NCBI RefSeq assembly: GCF_933775445.1
Contig: NC_065875.1
Span: forward strand, 24,923,555-24,987,554
Length of the DNA stretch: 64,000 nt
Direction of reading: 5' to 3'
DNA from: Argentina anserina
Taxonomy: Eukaryota; Streptophyta; Magnoliopsida; Rosales; Rosaceae
The position numbers were made by a program, and so were the translations under genes. The stretch's first letter is position 1; each line of letters starts with the position of its first letter. Below the pieces are notes generated by a model, which worked only from the letters and a program-made list of their open reading frames with translations, was not told where the DNA came from and ran no database searches. Positions 1 to 11,218 of this stretch are shown piece by piece.

Positions 1-800
1 GGCCGCAGACCCTCTCCTACACCCTCTACGCTCCCCCACGCGCCACCACTAGGCGGCGGTATCCCTCCCCCTCTATCTCCATCCGATCTCACTCCAATAC
101 ATCAAAATTTCATTACAACAATCACACAATCGTCCATAGCATGTATCTCACCTTGATTTGATGGTGGAAAGCTCGCCTTGAGCTCGGTGGTGTCGAAGGA
201 GATCGGTGCCGATCTTGCAGGAGGTGCGGGAGCTCGGCGTGGCTTCTTGGCGACGGTGGAGGTCGCGTCCGGGCCAGGAGGGAGGGAAGTCGAGCTTGCG
301 GTGGCCTAGGGTGTGGCTGTGTGAGCCACGGCGGGCTGAGGTCGGAGGGCAGGGGAGAGAGAGAGTCGTGAGGAGAGAGAGAGAGAAGTCGAGAGAGTGA
401 GAGAGAAGGGAGAGCGGCGGGTTGAGAGAGAGAGAAGGGTTTCTGATTATGGAAACCCTAATTCCATAATCATCTATTTATACTAGTTTCCAAATCGGAA
501 ACTAACTTCCGACGTTAATAACTTTTACCTCCGACGTCCGATTCGAACGCGTCACATATCCACGAACTCGTATCGACGAGCTCTACAACTTCCGTGAAGA
601 AAGTTTTCACAACCGAGCGACGAAATAAAAGTCGATAAATTCGTTCGGAAACGTAACGTTTTCTTATTAAACGTTCTCGGAACGCTTCCGTTTCCGTTTC
701 GTAACGATTGCAAACAACTCAAATTCGATTTAAAACAAAATTCACAACTCAATAGAATTTAATTAAATTCAAATATTGTTTGAAAACGAGGGTTATTACA
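1..800 (-). repeat. 3' LTR of element 1 (truncated by window edge)
   Basis: It ends in TTACA at 800, directly followed by the polypurine tract. It matches 7732-8531 with only a few differences, for example at 276, 583 and about 611. It contains the promoter-side part of the LTR: a minus-strand TATA box near 474-481 and the CT-rich leader (read as GA-rich on this strand). Confidence 0.93.
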
Positions 801-815
801 ATCTACCCCCCTTAA
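801..815 (-). other. Polypurine tract of element 1
   Basis: On the minus strand this reads TTAAGGGGGGTAGAT and abuts the 3' LTR. It is the expected primer for plus-strand DNA synthesis. The same tract sits beside the LTRs at 16127, 20448 and 61458. It follows a conserved stretch TTTCGGGACGAAATTCC that is shared by all four internal regions. Confidence 0.85.
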
Positions 816-840
816 AGGAATTTCGTCCCGAAATTCAAAC

Positions 841-1884
841 TCACTCATCAAACAACTGTGGATATCTGGTCATCATGTCTGACTCTAGCTCCCAAGATGC
901 ATCACCCTCATCATGGTGACTCCACAACACCTTGACTAGCCCAACTTCTCTCCTCCGTAGCTTCTTAGTGGATCTATCCAGGATACGAACCGGCTCGACA
1001 ACAAAAGTGGCATTTTCCTTCACTTCAATGGTGCTATGATCGATCACATGTGACTCATCTGGTATATACTTCCTCAGCATGGAAATGTGGAAGACATTGT
1101 GAACACCCGACATACTAGTAGGCAAGGCTAGTCGATAAGCTAGTTCGCCCACCTTCTCAAGTATCTCAAAGGGCCCAACGTACCTCGGTGCCAACTTTCC
1201 TTTCTTGCCGAATCTCACTACACCTCTCATAGGTGAAACTTTCAAGAACACATGATCACCGACCTCAAATTCCACATGTCTCCTTTTCAAGTCTGCATAG
1301 CTCTTCTGTCTACTCTGAGCGGTCCGGATTCTATCTCGAATGATCGAGATCTTCTCCGTGGTTTCCTGAACCACCTCTGGACCCATCAGTGCCTCATCAC
1401 CAACTTCGGCCCAACAGATCGGAGATCGACATGGTCTACCATAAAGTGCCTCATAAGGTGCCATGCCGATGCTAGAATGGTAGCTGTTGTTGTAGGCAAA
1501 CTCAATCAATCTCAAATGATCTTCCCAGCTACCCTTGAAATCCAACACACATGCTCTCAACATGTCCTCCATCACCTGATTCACCCTCTCCGTCTGTCCA
1601 TCCGTCTGAGGGTGAAAAGCTGTACTCATATCCAAGGTAGTGCCCATCGCCTTCTGCAAACCACCCCAGAACTTCGAAGTGAAACGTGCATCTCTATCGG
1701 AAACAATAGAAACTGGAGCACCATGAAGTCTCACTACCTCATCCACATATAGCTTCCCAAGCACGTCTACTGAGTACTTCATCGACACTGGGAGAAAATG
1801 AGCCGACTTCGTCAATCGATCGACAATCACCCATATGGCATCGTGACCCTTCTTCGATCTAGGCAACCCGGTCACAAAATCCAT
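841..1884 (-). CDS. Integrase core and chromodomain part of gypsy Pol (after in-frame TAG)
   Basis: This 347-residue frame is the C-terminal part of Pol and is in the same frame as the 1154-residue reading frame upstream, separated only by a TAG and two codons. The integrase catalytic triad is visible as D2, D63 (VSDRDARF) and E99 ([12 protein letters not shown]), giving the classical D-x60-D-x35-E spacing. [20 protein letters not shown] segment follows at about residues 238-256, and a chromodomain-like tail with [12 protein letters not shown] lies near residues 320-335. Integrase joins the cDNA to target DNA in the nucleus; chromodomains of this clade are thought to guide insertion to heterochromatin. 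Translation from the internal Met is unlikely to be natural; this is the downstream half of a broken polyprotein. Confidence 0.9.
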   Translation of the reverse strand: MDFVTGLPRSKKGHDAIWVIVDRLTKSAHFLPVSMKYSVDVLGKLYVDEVVRLHGAPVSIVSDRDARFTSKFWGGLQKAMGTTLDMSTAFHPQTDGQTERVNQVMEDMLRACVLDFKGSWEDHLRLIEFAYNNSYHSSIGMAPYEALYGRPCRSPICWAEVGDEALMGPEVVQETTEKISIIRDRIRTAQSRQKSYADLKRRHVEFEVGDHVFLKVSPMRGVVRFGKKGKLAPRYVGPFEILEKVGELAYRLALPTSMSGVHNVFHISMLRKYIPDESHVIDHSTIEVKENATFVVEPVRILDRSTKKLRRREVGLVKVLWSHHDEGDASWELESDMMTRYPQLFDE

Positions 1885-1890
1885 AGATAT

Positions 1891-4800
1891 CTACTCCCAC
1901 TTCCAAAGAGGAATAGTCAGTGGTTTCAACATGCCAGCTGGTCGTTGATGCTCTGCTTTCACTTGCTGACATGTAAGGCACTTCGATACAAACTCTGCTA
2001 CATCTTTCTTCATACCGTTCCACCAGAATTGTCTGCATAGGTCCTTGTACATCTTGGTGTTCCCTGGATGGACGGTATAGCGTGAACGATGTGCCGTACG
2101 AAGAACCTCCTCCCGAAGATCATCACAATCTGGAACACACAATCTTGCCCCAAACCTCAACCCTCCATCGGGTCCAACTCTCCACTCAGAAGGACACCCA
2201 TCAAGCGTATCAACTACAAGATCCGCCAACTTAGCTCGTGAGAGTCTATCCTGCGCCTGACCCTGTATGATCCTCGTGATCAATGTGGGTTGCACCGTGA
2301 CACTACCAAGAAAGACCCTCGGTTCTCCTCCCGATGGTACCAAATCAAACTCTGATGCAGCTTCTAGCATGAACCATTCCTGGACCATAAGTGAAGCTAC
2401 CACGCCTCTCGGTTTCCTGCTCAAGGCATCAGCCACCACATTTGCCTTCCCCGGGTGGTACTCTAATGTGAAGTCATAGTCCTTGAGGAGTTCCATCCAC
2501 CTCCTCTGTCTCATATTCAGCTCCTTCTGTGAGAACAAGTACTTCAAACTCTTATGATCTGAAAAGAGTTGAAATTTCTCACCATACAAGTAATGTCTCC
2601 AAATCTTCAGGGCAAATACAACTGCCGCAAGCTCTAGGTCGTGTGTCGGATAATTCTTCTCATGAATCTTCAACTGTCTCGAGCCATATGCAACGACTCC
2701 TCCATGCTGCATCAACACACAACCCAAACCCTGGAGTGAAGCATCACTGTAAATGACATAGCCACCACCACTAGAGGGAATCGTCAACACTGGAGCTGTG
2801 GTCAGTCTAGTCTTTAGTTTGTTGAATGCTTCCTCACATGCATCCGTCCACACAAACGGAGTATCTTTCTTGGTCAACTTGGTCAATGAAGATGCTATAC
2901 TAGAAAACCCCTCGATAAACCTCCTGTAGTAACCTGCCAACCCGAGGAAACTACGTATCTCTGTAGGGTTCTTTGGACGACTCCAATTCTTCACTGCCTC
3001 TACCTTTGCTGGGTCCACTAGTACTCCATCTTTTGAGACAACATGACCAAGGAATTTGACCTCTTCTTTCCAGAACTCACACTTCTCTAGCTTGGCATAC
3101 AGTCTCGCCTCCTTCAAGGTCTGCAACACTGTTCTCAGGTGCACCACATGTTCTTCTTGTGTCTTGGAGTATATCAGAATGTCATCCACAAACACCACAA
3201 CAAACTCATCCAAGTACGGGCTAAATACTTGGTTCATCAAACTCATGAAGACAGCTGGTGCATTCGTTAGACCAAATGGCATGACGACAAACTCATAATG
3301 TCCATACCGGGTCCTGAAGGCTGTCTTCGATATATCTTCTTCCTTCACTCTGAGTTGATGGTAACCGGATCTCAAATCAATCTTAGAGAACACTGTAGCA
3401 CCTTTGAGCTGATCGAACAAGTCATCAATCCTAGGTAAGGGATACCTATTCTTGATGGTCACCTTGTTCAGTTCTCTGTAGTCCACACATAACCGCAGAG
3501 AACCATCTTTCTTCTTCACGAACAAAACAGGTGCTCCCCAAGGTGAAATGCTAGGTCTAATGAACCCTTGGTCTAATAGCTCATCGATCTGCACCTTCAG
3601 CTCCTTAAGTTCATTCTGCCCCATTCTATATGGCGCCTTTGACACAGGTGCTGTACCGGGTACTACATCAATGCAGAAATCTACCACTCTTCGAGGAGGT
3701 AGCCCCGGTATCTCTTGGAACACTTCACCAAACTCAGATACTACCACAATGTCTGTGATAGTCACTTCCTGATCCATTGACTCCACATGTGCCAAAACTC
3801 CTGATCTCATGGCGTTGTCGGACTTGAGACAACGATAACGAAACACTGGCTCTCCAGGTCTGTGAAAGGACACTACCATGTCGAAACAATCAATCACAGC
3901 ATGCTGTGGTCTCAACCAATCAATCCCCAAGATCACATCATAAGTGTGGTCCGGAATCACAATCAACGAAGCAGAGAACTCTCTACTCCCAATCAATATA
4001 GGACAAGCTTTGCAGATTGTCTCTAACTCAAGTGACACTCCAAGGGGTGAAGTGACACATAAGGCGTCCCCGAGAGGTGTAGGAATCAATCCTAGCATCT
4101 CCACTACCGAACTAGCAATGAATGAATGCGATGCTCCCGTATCAAACAACACTCTAGCAAGGTAGTCAAAAAGTGATAATGTACCTTCCACTCCTGTGTC
4201 TCGCTGACCCACTGCGAACACTCTAGCTTGGCCGGCTGGTAGCTGTCTCTGTGGCCGTTCCTGTCTACCCGGAAGTGGTCGGGTACAATCTCGAGCTATG
4301 TGCCCCACCTGTCCGCACCGGTGGCACCCTCCTCTCTTCGGTTTCGGACATGCTGAGGCGTAATGTCCCATCTCATTGCAGCCATAACACCTCACTGCTG
4401 CTAATGGTCTGATTGGTGCTGCCCTGATAGCTAAGGGTGGTGCCCTTGTCGGGGCCTGATAGTGGGGTCTTGGCCTCTTCCATGACCTATCCCTCTGCCC
4501 TGAGTGCTCGCTGCCTGTATAGACTGCCTTGCCTTTCCCCTTCGCATCTCTGTTCCCCACATCACCCGCTCGAGTCTTCTCTGCTTGCTCCAAACTCATA
4601 GCACTCTCAAATATCTGCTCCCGTGAAGTCAGGCAAAGGACTGATATCATGGTCTTGTACTCTTGCTTCAGCCCACGTAGATACTTCTGAGCTAAAGCAG
4701 TCGCACCCATAGGCCTGACATACCGATACAGTTGCGAGAATCGAGCATCATACTCTCTAATGGTCATGTCTCCCTGTACCAATGCCAGAAACTCCAACTC

Positions 4801-5355
4801 TAAGTCCTCCTGTACTGAGGCTGGAAAATACTTCTCTTGGAATATGGTGGTGAAATCTCCCCATGTGAATGTAGACACATCCACAATCTGTCTCATGCTC
4901 TTCCACCAATCTAGAGCCTCACCCTTGAGAAAGAATGTAGCTATCTTTCTCTTCTCAATCTCTGTGCACTCTATCATCTCAAAATAAGTCTCCATACCCT
5001 CGATCCAATGGTCAGCTACCATATGATCTAGTCCCCCATGAAATGTCGGAGCTGACAGTGCACTAATATCCTTGATCAGCTTCAACACTCGACCGTCATC
5101 TCTAACCGCAGGAGCTGGCTCATCCTGCTCCTCCTGCGGCGCAGCCTCCTCATAGAGGTTCTCCACGTTGCGGACTCGACCTGTGGCCCTACCTCGACCT
5201 CGGCCTACCCGCTCTACCTGTGGAGCAGCCTCCTCATAAAGGTTCTCCACGTTGCGGACTCGGCCCGCGGTCCTACCTCGACCACGTCCTCTTGCCCGTC
5301 CTCGGCCCTGTCCTCGGCCCTTATCAGCGTTCATCACCTTCAAACAACGAAACAC
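1891..5355 (-). CDS. Gag-Pol polyprotein of gypsy element 1, ending at a premature TAG
   Basis: 1154 residues. Order seen: a basic Gly/Arg-rich N-terminus with a 28-residue direct repeat (about 28-46 and 56-74, each with [16 protein letters not shown]); retrotransposon Gag core (about 95-260); two CCHC zinc knuckles (C323-C326-H331-C336 and C344-C347-H352-C357); aspartic protease with DTGAS at 405-409; reverse transcriptase with FVDD at 722-725; RNase H with YSDAS near 869-873, D933 and D976; integrase zinc finger H1089, H1096, C1126, C1129. The frame then stops at TAG (1891-1893), where the copy at 60.4 kb has CAG. Met8 (codon at 5332-5334) is a better start than Met1, because an acceptor-like TTGTTTGAAG lies just before it. 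Gag and Pol share one frame, as is common in this clade. Confidence 0.93.
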   Translation of the reverse strand: MFRCLKVMNADKGRGQGRGRARGRGRGRTAGRVRNVENLYEEAAPQVERVGRGRGRATGRVRNVENLYEEAAPQEEQDEPAPAVRDDGRVLKLIKDISALSAPTFHGGLDHMVADHWIEGMETYFEMIECTEIEKRKIATFFLKGEALDWWKSMRQIVDVSTFTWGDFTTIFQEKYFPASVQEDLELEFLALVQGDMTIREYDARFSQLYRYVRPMGATALAQKYLRGLKQEYKTMISVLCLTSREQIFESAMSLEQAEKTRAGDVGNRDAKGKGKAVYTGSEHSGQRDRSWKRPRPHYQAPTRAPPLAIRAAPIRPLAAVRCYGCNEMGHYASACPKPKRGGCHRCGQVGHIARDCTRPLPGRQERPQRQLPAGQARVFAVGQRDTGVEGTLSLFDYLARVLFDTGASHSFIASSVVEMLGLIPTPLGDALCVTSPLGVSLELETICKACPILIGSREFSASLIVIPDHTYDVILGIDWLRPQHAVIDCFDMVVSFHRPGEPVFRYRCLKSDNAMRSGVLAHVESMDQEVTITDIVVVSEFGEVFQEIPGLPPRRVVDFCIDVVPGTAPVSKAPYRMGQNELKELKVQIDELLDQGFIRPSISPWGAPVLFVKKKDGSLRLCVDYRELNKVTIKNRYPLPRIDDLFDQLKGATVFSKIDLRSGYHQLRVKEEDISKTAFRTRYGHYEFVVMPFGLTNAPAVFMSLMNQVFSPYLDEFVVVFVDDILIYSKTQEEHVVHLRTVLQTLKEARLYAKLEKCEFWKEEVKFLGHVVSKDGVLVDPAKVEAVKNWSRPKNPTEIRSFLGLAGYYRRFIEGFSSIASSLTKLTKKDTPFVWTDACEEAFNKLKTRLTTAPVLTIPSSGGGYVIYSDASLQGLGCVLMQHGGVVAYGSRQLKIHEKNYPTHDLELAAVVFALKIWRHYLYGEKFQLFSDHKSLKYLFSQKELNMRQRRWMELLKDYDFTLEYHPGKANVVADALSRKPRGVVASLMVQEWFMLEAASEFDLVPSGGEPRVFLGSVTVQPTLITRIIQGQAQDRLSRAKLADLVVDTLDGCPSEWRVGPDGGLRFGARLCVPDCDDLREEVLRTAHRSRYTVHPGNTKMYKDLCRQFWWNGMKKDVAEFVSKCLTCQQVKAEHQRPAGMLKPLTIPLWKWE

Positions 5356-5607
5356 TTAGTCAATACTTGTGAAATCTCGAATTCAACTAAAACAGATTCA
5401 ATAGGTATTAACATGAAATTTCAGGATATGATGAATCATCGAAGTATCATCACGATACTTCTCGGAGGACCAAACCATTAGGTATGGCTCCTAAAACACT
5501 CTCGCGTACCCGACGACATATCAATACCGAGGAGCATGTGATGGGGGCCCGCCTGCAGTCGGATCATCGCTCCCGGATGGTATTGATAATCGCCAAATAC
5601 GCACTTA

Positions 5608-5620
5608 GGCTCTGATACCA
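5608..5620 (-). other. Primer binding site (initiator-Met tRNA), element 1
   Basis: On the minus strand it reads TGGTATCAGAGCC, complementary to the 3' end of plant initiator-Met tRNA. It starts two bases inside the 5' LTR end at 5623. It fixes the element's orientation. Confidence 0.92.
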
Positions 5621-6884
5621 ACTGTAACGACCCTAAAATTCCGAGCTTCAAAACTCAAAATCTTAAAATCGTTAAACACAAAATAATCTCAATGAAATCG
5701 AAATCATTTTAATGTCGCAGCGGATCACATCTGAGTTTAAAATATAACTCAGTCAAGCCGATTATTACAAACCCAAATGATAATTCAACATATAACAAAT
5801 GGAATTGTATAATCCTCACAACAACCTCACAAATAAAATCACACCAAATCTCACACAAAATCCACGCTGGAACCTCACCACGACTGGATGCGATCGACTT
5901 CGAGTCTTCGGAGTCGTCACTCAATCACCACTACTCAGCACCTGCGGAAGTATCCCCTACACCATTGAAATTGGTGCACCGGGATTGCAACACAAACCCG
6001 GTAAGCTTTACAGCTCGTATGAGTAAAATATGAAAATAACTCTCGTCTCATAAAAGGCACAACTCCACATCAACACAGTATAATGAAAATCATGAGAAAA
6101 CGAGCAACCCATCTGGTTACTCTAATACTTTCACAAAATGGTAACTAATGAGCGCTGGTACACATCTGTTACCCCTCACTTAGTATACCGCTGATGTTGG
6201 GTAACCACCCGCCACCCAACATCCAAAACAAGCTGAGTACCCATGATCAGATAACCACCCGTTACCTCATGCAGTACTATGGCAGACAGACTAGAGCTCT
6301 AACTGTATCGTAACTTTCGCCCGGCCAAAGGCTAGGTTCCGACTTGCCTCACATGTACAATAATCTCACATCATATTGTACCACACATCACGTCCGAAGA
6401 CAAATCACAATATTTCACATTTTTCGTGATAAAATCATGTACAATAATCACTCATCAAATTGTACGTTTTAAAACTTTCACAATATATCCATAATAAAAA
6501 TCATAACAGTATATTATATAGCAAACTATATATATTCGTATTTATTTACCATTTATACAATACATACATAGTCCACTATATCATATACATGTCATATTTC
6601 ATAAACACCTGAAAAATTACGTACGATAATCTCACATCATATCGTACCATTAAAATCACACATGCACAATTTTTCTGTCACCGAAATGACTATTTTTAAT
6701 GAATTAATAACAGTATGTAATTTAATGAACTATATATATATATATATGTATTTATTACCATTATACTATATATATACGTAGTCCACTAAGTTATATACAT
6801 GTTGTAATTCATTAAATAAACACACTTGCAAAAATGTTGAATCACCGCGAGGGTAGATTCGTAATTCAGTGAGATTTTACTCAC

Positions 6885-6950
6885 CTTATTGACTTGAGCG
6901 TAAATCCTCAATTTCCGATGATACTCCCTTTCCTCGATTTAGCGATCACC
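6885..6950 (-). other. Putative non-coding exon inside the LTR (66 nt)
   Basis: On the minus strand a pyrimidine-rich stretch ending CTTTTTAAG precedes this segment, and AAG|GTGAGTAAAATC follows it. The same arrangement with length 64-66 nt is present in other, diverged LTRs of this window. Its use as an exon is inference. Confidence 0.4.
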
Positions 6951-8205
6951 TTAAAAAGATAAAAACCAGCATTTAGAATCGTTTCGTAAACCTTTAAATG
7001 CCGAAACAGTAATAATCGGTTACTGTTCAGCAATTTTGGTTTATACGAAGTTACTGTTCACTGTTCACTATTCACGGTTACTGTACAATACTCAATTAAT
7101 ACGTATTTCTGTACGTATAAATATTAAATACGTATTTCTGTACGTATAAATATTAATACGTATTTCTGTACGTATAAATATTAATACGTATTTCTGTACG
7201 TATAAATATTAATACGTATTTCTGTACGTATAAATATTAAATACGTATTACTGTACGTATAAATATTAAATACGTATTTCTGTACGTATAAATATTAATA
7301 CGTATTTCTGTACGTATAAATATTAATACGTATTTCTGTACGTATAAATATTAAATACGTATTTCTGTACGTATACGTACGATTTAATGTAAATACAAAT
7401 TCAGTAAATAAAAATTTACTAAATTACCCTTTTTACAATTTACTTTTTACATTTACTGAAAGTAAATTATAATTACATTTACCGTAGGTAAAACTTAATT
7501 ACATTTACCATACGTAAATAAAATTTACATTTACATTTACCGTTACACAGTAAATTACCAAAATACCCTTTCAGTCGAAACTATTTACACCACCTCACAC
7601 GGCGGCGCGTGTGGCACACGCGCCACCTCCGGCCGGCCGCGCGTGGGGCCCACGCGCCGAGGCTAACCACGGAGCGTGTGACGCCACCGCCGCCTCCAAA
7701 TTCTCCCCCTCCTTCCCCTCTTCCTTCCTACGGCCGCAGACCCTCTCCTACACCCTCTACGCTCCCCCACGCGCCACCACTAGGCGGCGGTATCCCTCCC
7801 CCTCTATCTCCATCCGATCTCACTCCAATACATCAAAATTTCATTACAACAATCACACAATCGTCCATAGCATGTATCTCACCTTGATTTGATGGTGGAA
7901 AGCTCGCCTTGAGCTCGGTGGTGTCGAAGGAGATCGGTGCCGATCTTGCAGGAGGTGCGGGAGCTCGGCGTGGCTTCTTGGCGACGGTGGAGGTCGCGTC
8001 CGGGCAAGGAGGGAGGGAAGTCGAGCTTGCGGTGGCCTAGGGTGTGGCTGTGTGAGCCACGGCGGGCTGAGGTCGGAGGGCAGGGGAGAGAGAGAGTCGT
8101 GAGGAGAGAGAGAGAGAAGTCGAGAGAGTGAGAGAGAAGGGAGAGCGGCGGGTTGAGAGAGAGAGAAGGGTTTCTGATTATGGAAACCCTAATTCCATAA
8201 TCATC

Positions 8206-8213
8206 TATTTATA
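8206..8213 (-). promoter_or_regulatory. LTR TATA box, element 1
   Basis: TATAAATA on the minus strand, about 320 bp inside the sense start of the LTR (8531). The equivalent box occurs in the other LTRs, including 61791-61798. It is followed by the motif ATTAGGGTTTCC and a CT-rich stretch, typical of a plant leader. Confidence 0.7.
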
Positions 8214-8531
8214 CTAGTTTCCAAATCGGAAACTAACTTCCGACGTTAATAACTTTTACCTCCGACGTCCGATTCGAACGCGTCACATATCCACGAACTC
8301 GTATCGACGAGCTTTACAACTTCCGTGAAGAAAGTTTTCATAACCGAGCGACGAAATAAAAGTCGATAAATTCGTTCGGAAACGTAACGTTTTCTTATTA
8401 AACGTTCTCGGAACGCTTCCGTTTCCGTTTCGTAACGATTGCAAACAACTCAAATTCGATTTAAAACAAAATTCACAACTCAATAGAATTTAATTAAATT
8501 CAAATATTGTTTGAAAACGAGGGTTATTACA

Positions 8532-9714
8532 AGCATATAATGCGACGTTTTTAATATATTATCTCTCACATTTAGTTTAGTTATTCACTTAATAATGTTC
8601 ATTTTAACTTAATTTACTGTTTTTAGGTTTATTGGAGCAAAACAAGAAAAATATGTGTTGAAAGGATCAAGAGAAGCAATAAAACCCGGAATCAGAATTC
8701 TGCCTCTGCAAAACAGTCAACTTCGACGGATCATAGCGGACAAACGATATAGAGGAAATTCTGCATACTATATGGATGGAAATCTCTATAAGTCTAGTTT
8801 GCATAGCCGTTGGAATCGTAGCAATCTTAGTTTTCTGGATGAAGTTATGCTTGATTTACTGAGCAGAGGACAAAATGTCCGAGAATGAAAAGAGGAAACA
8901 ATCCTAGTTAAGGAAGGAAATAAGGTATCAGCATAAATTATGGATAGAAAGTTGAGTTATTTTATGCCCTTAGATCAATTTATCATCATAAAAAAGAAGG
9001 GTCAAGATTAGCTCAATTTTATAGGATTTCTTCCATATATATAGGAGACTTAATAGATGAATGGGGTGATCTCCTTTTGCCGCAAACAGTTCTCCATCTC
9101 CTGCCTCTCTTTCTCTACTCCATAATATTTTAGGATTTTCTTTCTCCTTAGTGATTTCCCTCTTGTATAATCATAGTAGTTGTGCTCAGAGTTTCGACGA
9201 ACAAAAAGTGTAACTCTATGAATTCTTCTTTTTATTTTAATTCAATCTTTATATTGTTCATCATATTATTATTCTTCTTCCTGTTTTATTTTGATTATTA
9301 GTCTATGATTATGTGTGATTTATTTTTCTTACGTTATCATACGATGTTCTAGCTATTTGATTCATGCTTCTTTATTGGTTTTAGATCTATGATTCTTGTT
9401 CTTCATATATATGTACCTTGTTTGTGTTTGGACTGCGTTGGTTAACATAAGTGGGTAGGAAAATCATAGATTGCAGGTTAATATGGGGTATTGGGCTGCG
9501 TCGGCTATACTTTTGTATTAGTATGTTCGACTTTATATTTTTCGTGCTTAACGATTCATGTAATTACTTAGTTGCGTCGGCTGTTTTTATATGAAATATT
9601 TTTTGTATCTTGGTTGCGTCGGCTGATATTTAGGAGGGTTTAGAAGAATTTAGATAATTACTTGGCTGCGTTGGCTGTCTTTATCTAAAGAGTTAATTCA
9701 ACGTTAAACTTTAT
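8532..9714. other. Unassigned AT-rich sequence between two gypsy pieces
   Basis: No recognisable gene. A 77-codon frame at 8655-8888 matches no family I know. 9030-9180 has a TATATAGG-like box and a CT-rich stretch resembling a promoter and leader. At 9433-9676 a short motif, GCTGCGTCGGCTG and variants, recurs five times at about 50-80 bp spacing. It may be the end of an older, different retroelement; I cannot assign it. Confidence 0.4.
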
Positions 9715-11134
9715 CATGACCCCAAAATTTCAAGTATGAAATTCAGAAATCGAAGTTATGAAAAACTCAAAAATAATCTCAATAAATCGAAATCATCTTA
9801 TCGTCACAGTGTATCATTACTGAGTTCATAGTACAACTCAGTCGAATGAATTATTACAAAACCAATTTAAAATTCAAGCATTATATCAAATGGAAATGTA
9901 AAATCCTCTTAATCCTCACCACAAAATAAAATAAAGAAACCTCGAAGTCTTCAGAGTAGTCCGTCAATTCTGCTAATCCACACCTGCGGAACTATCCTCT
10001 ACACCATCGAATAGGTGTACCAGGATTGCAAAACACAAACCCGGTAAGCTTTGCAGCTCGTATGAGTAAAACATCAATATAACATGCATAGTAATACAAG
10101 AGTAAATACTGAAAACATTCAATTATAAATGTACTCATGAGTCACATGACGGCCCATCTGGTTGTCCAATAATATCTGAAAATATAAGTGCTCATGAGAA
10201 ATCGGGCAACCAATATGTTTACCCAATTACATTTATAATACGGGTACTCATGAGACCCAGACACTCATCTGTTACCCCTCATGCAGTATACCGTCGGGCA
10301 TTGGGCAACCTATCTGTTATCAATATCCCAATAATATGGGTACTCATAAGCTGGTAACTCATCTGTTACCCCTCATGCAGTACATCGGCAGACAGACTAG
10401 AGCTCTAACTGAATCGTAACTGTCGCCCGGCCAAGGCTAGGTCCCGACATGCCAACACGTCCGAAGACAGAAAACGTTTTAACATAACTCAAGTTAAAAC
10501 CACGTACAAAACAATCCTCACATGTTATTGTACAAAAACAAAGTGACACATGCTCAAATAAAATAAATATCAACGCTATAAATGAACTATTTGAAAACGG
10601 GAATATGACAGTATATAATATATCAACACATATATATGTATCGATTTACTAATTATACACATACACAACCCACTATCTCATATACATATCATAGTTTACT
10701 CTTAAAATAAGCGTAATTATGAATCTCCGCTAAGGGTAGATTCGTCACTGTGAGATTTTACTTATCTTATTTTCCTGAGCGTAATTTCCACAATTCCGAA
10801 AGCAAATACTTTACTTGTTTCGTCGATCACTTAGATTGGATAAGATGTGATTAGAAACATTACATAAAACCTCAAGTGTCGGAACAGTACTAATGTTTTA
10901 CTGTTCAGCAATTTTCGGTTTTTACGAAAATACTGTTCACATAAATACTATTCACGTATTACTGTACAAGTACATACTATTTACGTATTCATGTACACAT
11001 ATATACTATTTACGTATTTTTGTACACTCATGTACTATTCCATCGTAAATACTGTTCCAATACATACTATTCCATCATAAATACTGTTCAAGTAAATACT
11101 ATTTACATATTTTTGTACATACTATTTACGTATT
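9715..11134 (-). repeat. Half gypsy LTR, older subfamily
   Basis: It begins TCATGACCCCAAAATTTCAAG, which corresponds to the TGTAACGACCCTAAAATT end of the other LTRs. It carries the conserved block (10384-10448), the module repeat region and degenerate TACGTA units, then stops abruptly at about 11134. The GC-rich block, leader and TATA part are missing. It is a deletion remnant joined directly to a RING-gene fragment. Confidence 0.8.
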
Positions 11135-11218
11135 CACGATGAGTGTGTTGTGAGATGGCTCAAGGAGAGTCATTATTGCCCAGTTTGCCGCTTTGAGATG
11201 CCTACTGAGAACAATTAA
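11135..11218 (+). pseudogene. C-terminal fragment of a RING-H2 gene
   Basis: The plus frame reads HDECVVRWLKESHYCPVC and a short tail up to TAA at 11216-11218. This is the second half of a RING-H2 finger (His, Cys, then CPVC). It closely resembles the end of the intact gene at 12062-12985, which has HEDCIVGWLKVSHYCPVC. Everything upstream has been replaced by the half LTR. I read it as the remains of a neighbouring paralogue cut by a retrotransposon insertion and deletion. Confidence 0.75.

Larger units (their letters stand above)
1..8531 (-). mobile_element. Ty3/gypsy chromovirus, nearly complete, minus strand (element 1)
   Basis: The sequence shows a 5' LTR at 5623-8531 (2909 bp, reading TGTAAC...TTACA on the plus strand), a tRNA primer site beside it, an internal region with gag-pol at 841-5355, a polypurine tract at 801-815 and the last 800 bp of the 3' LTR at 1-800. 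Bases 1-800 align without gaps to 7732-8531; I see about three substitutions, so the insertion is recent. The domain order PR-RT-RNaseH-IN-chromodomain is that of Ty3/gypsy chromoviruses, and the integrase tail fits the Tekay/Del clade. The expected 5-bp target duplication would be AGCAT at 8532-8536, but the matching copy lies left of the window. Whole element about 10.6 kb if the left LTR is full length. Confidence 0.95.
5623..8531 (-). repeat. 5' LTR of element 1
   Basis: 2909 bp with TG/CA ends inside a short TGTAA...TTACA inverted repeat. Read in the sense (minus) direction it contains: a TATA box (8206-8213), a CT-rich leader, a donor-like CAAG|GTGAGAT at 7883/7882, GC-rich inverted repeats (about 7600-7665), about ten tandem copies of a TACGTA-containing unit (7099-7381), an exon-like segment (6885-6950), a block conserved in all subfamilies (6281-6343), and the hairpin-forming ACCGGG...CCCGGT stretch near 5975-6000. 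Short open frames inside it recur in every LTR copy and are not considered genes. Confidence 0.93.

Noticed and set aside
1252..1752. 166-codon frame on the plus strand (and its mirror at 60521-61021)
   Set aside because: Antisense shadow of the integrase coding region.
5709..6026. Overlapping 71- and 75-codon frames on opposite strands, repeated in six LTR copies
   Set aside because: They are conserved only because the LTR copies are young; no domain, and older LTRs have lost them.
7099..7381. Array of ~28-bp repeats resembling a CRISPR
   Set aside because: No unique spacers, units are adjacent, and it lies in LTRs of a plant element.
7609..7892. Pro/Arg-rich frames (also at 15054, 19395, 26091, 31436, 62427)
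   Set aside because: They come from the GC-rich inverted repeats and CT-rich leader of the LTR; low complexity, both strands open.
8655..8888. 77-codon frame
   Set aside because: No family recognised and no supporting signals; described only as part of the unassigned stretch.
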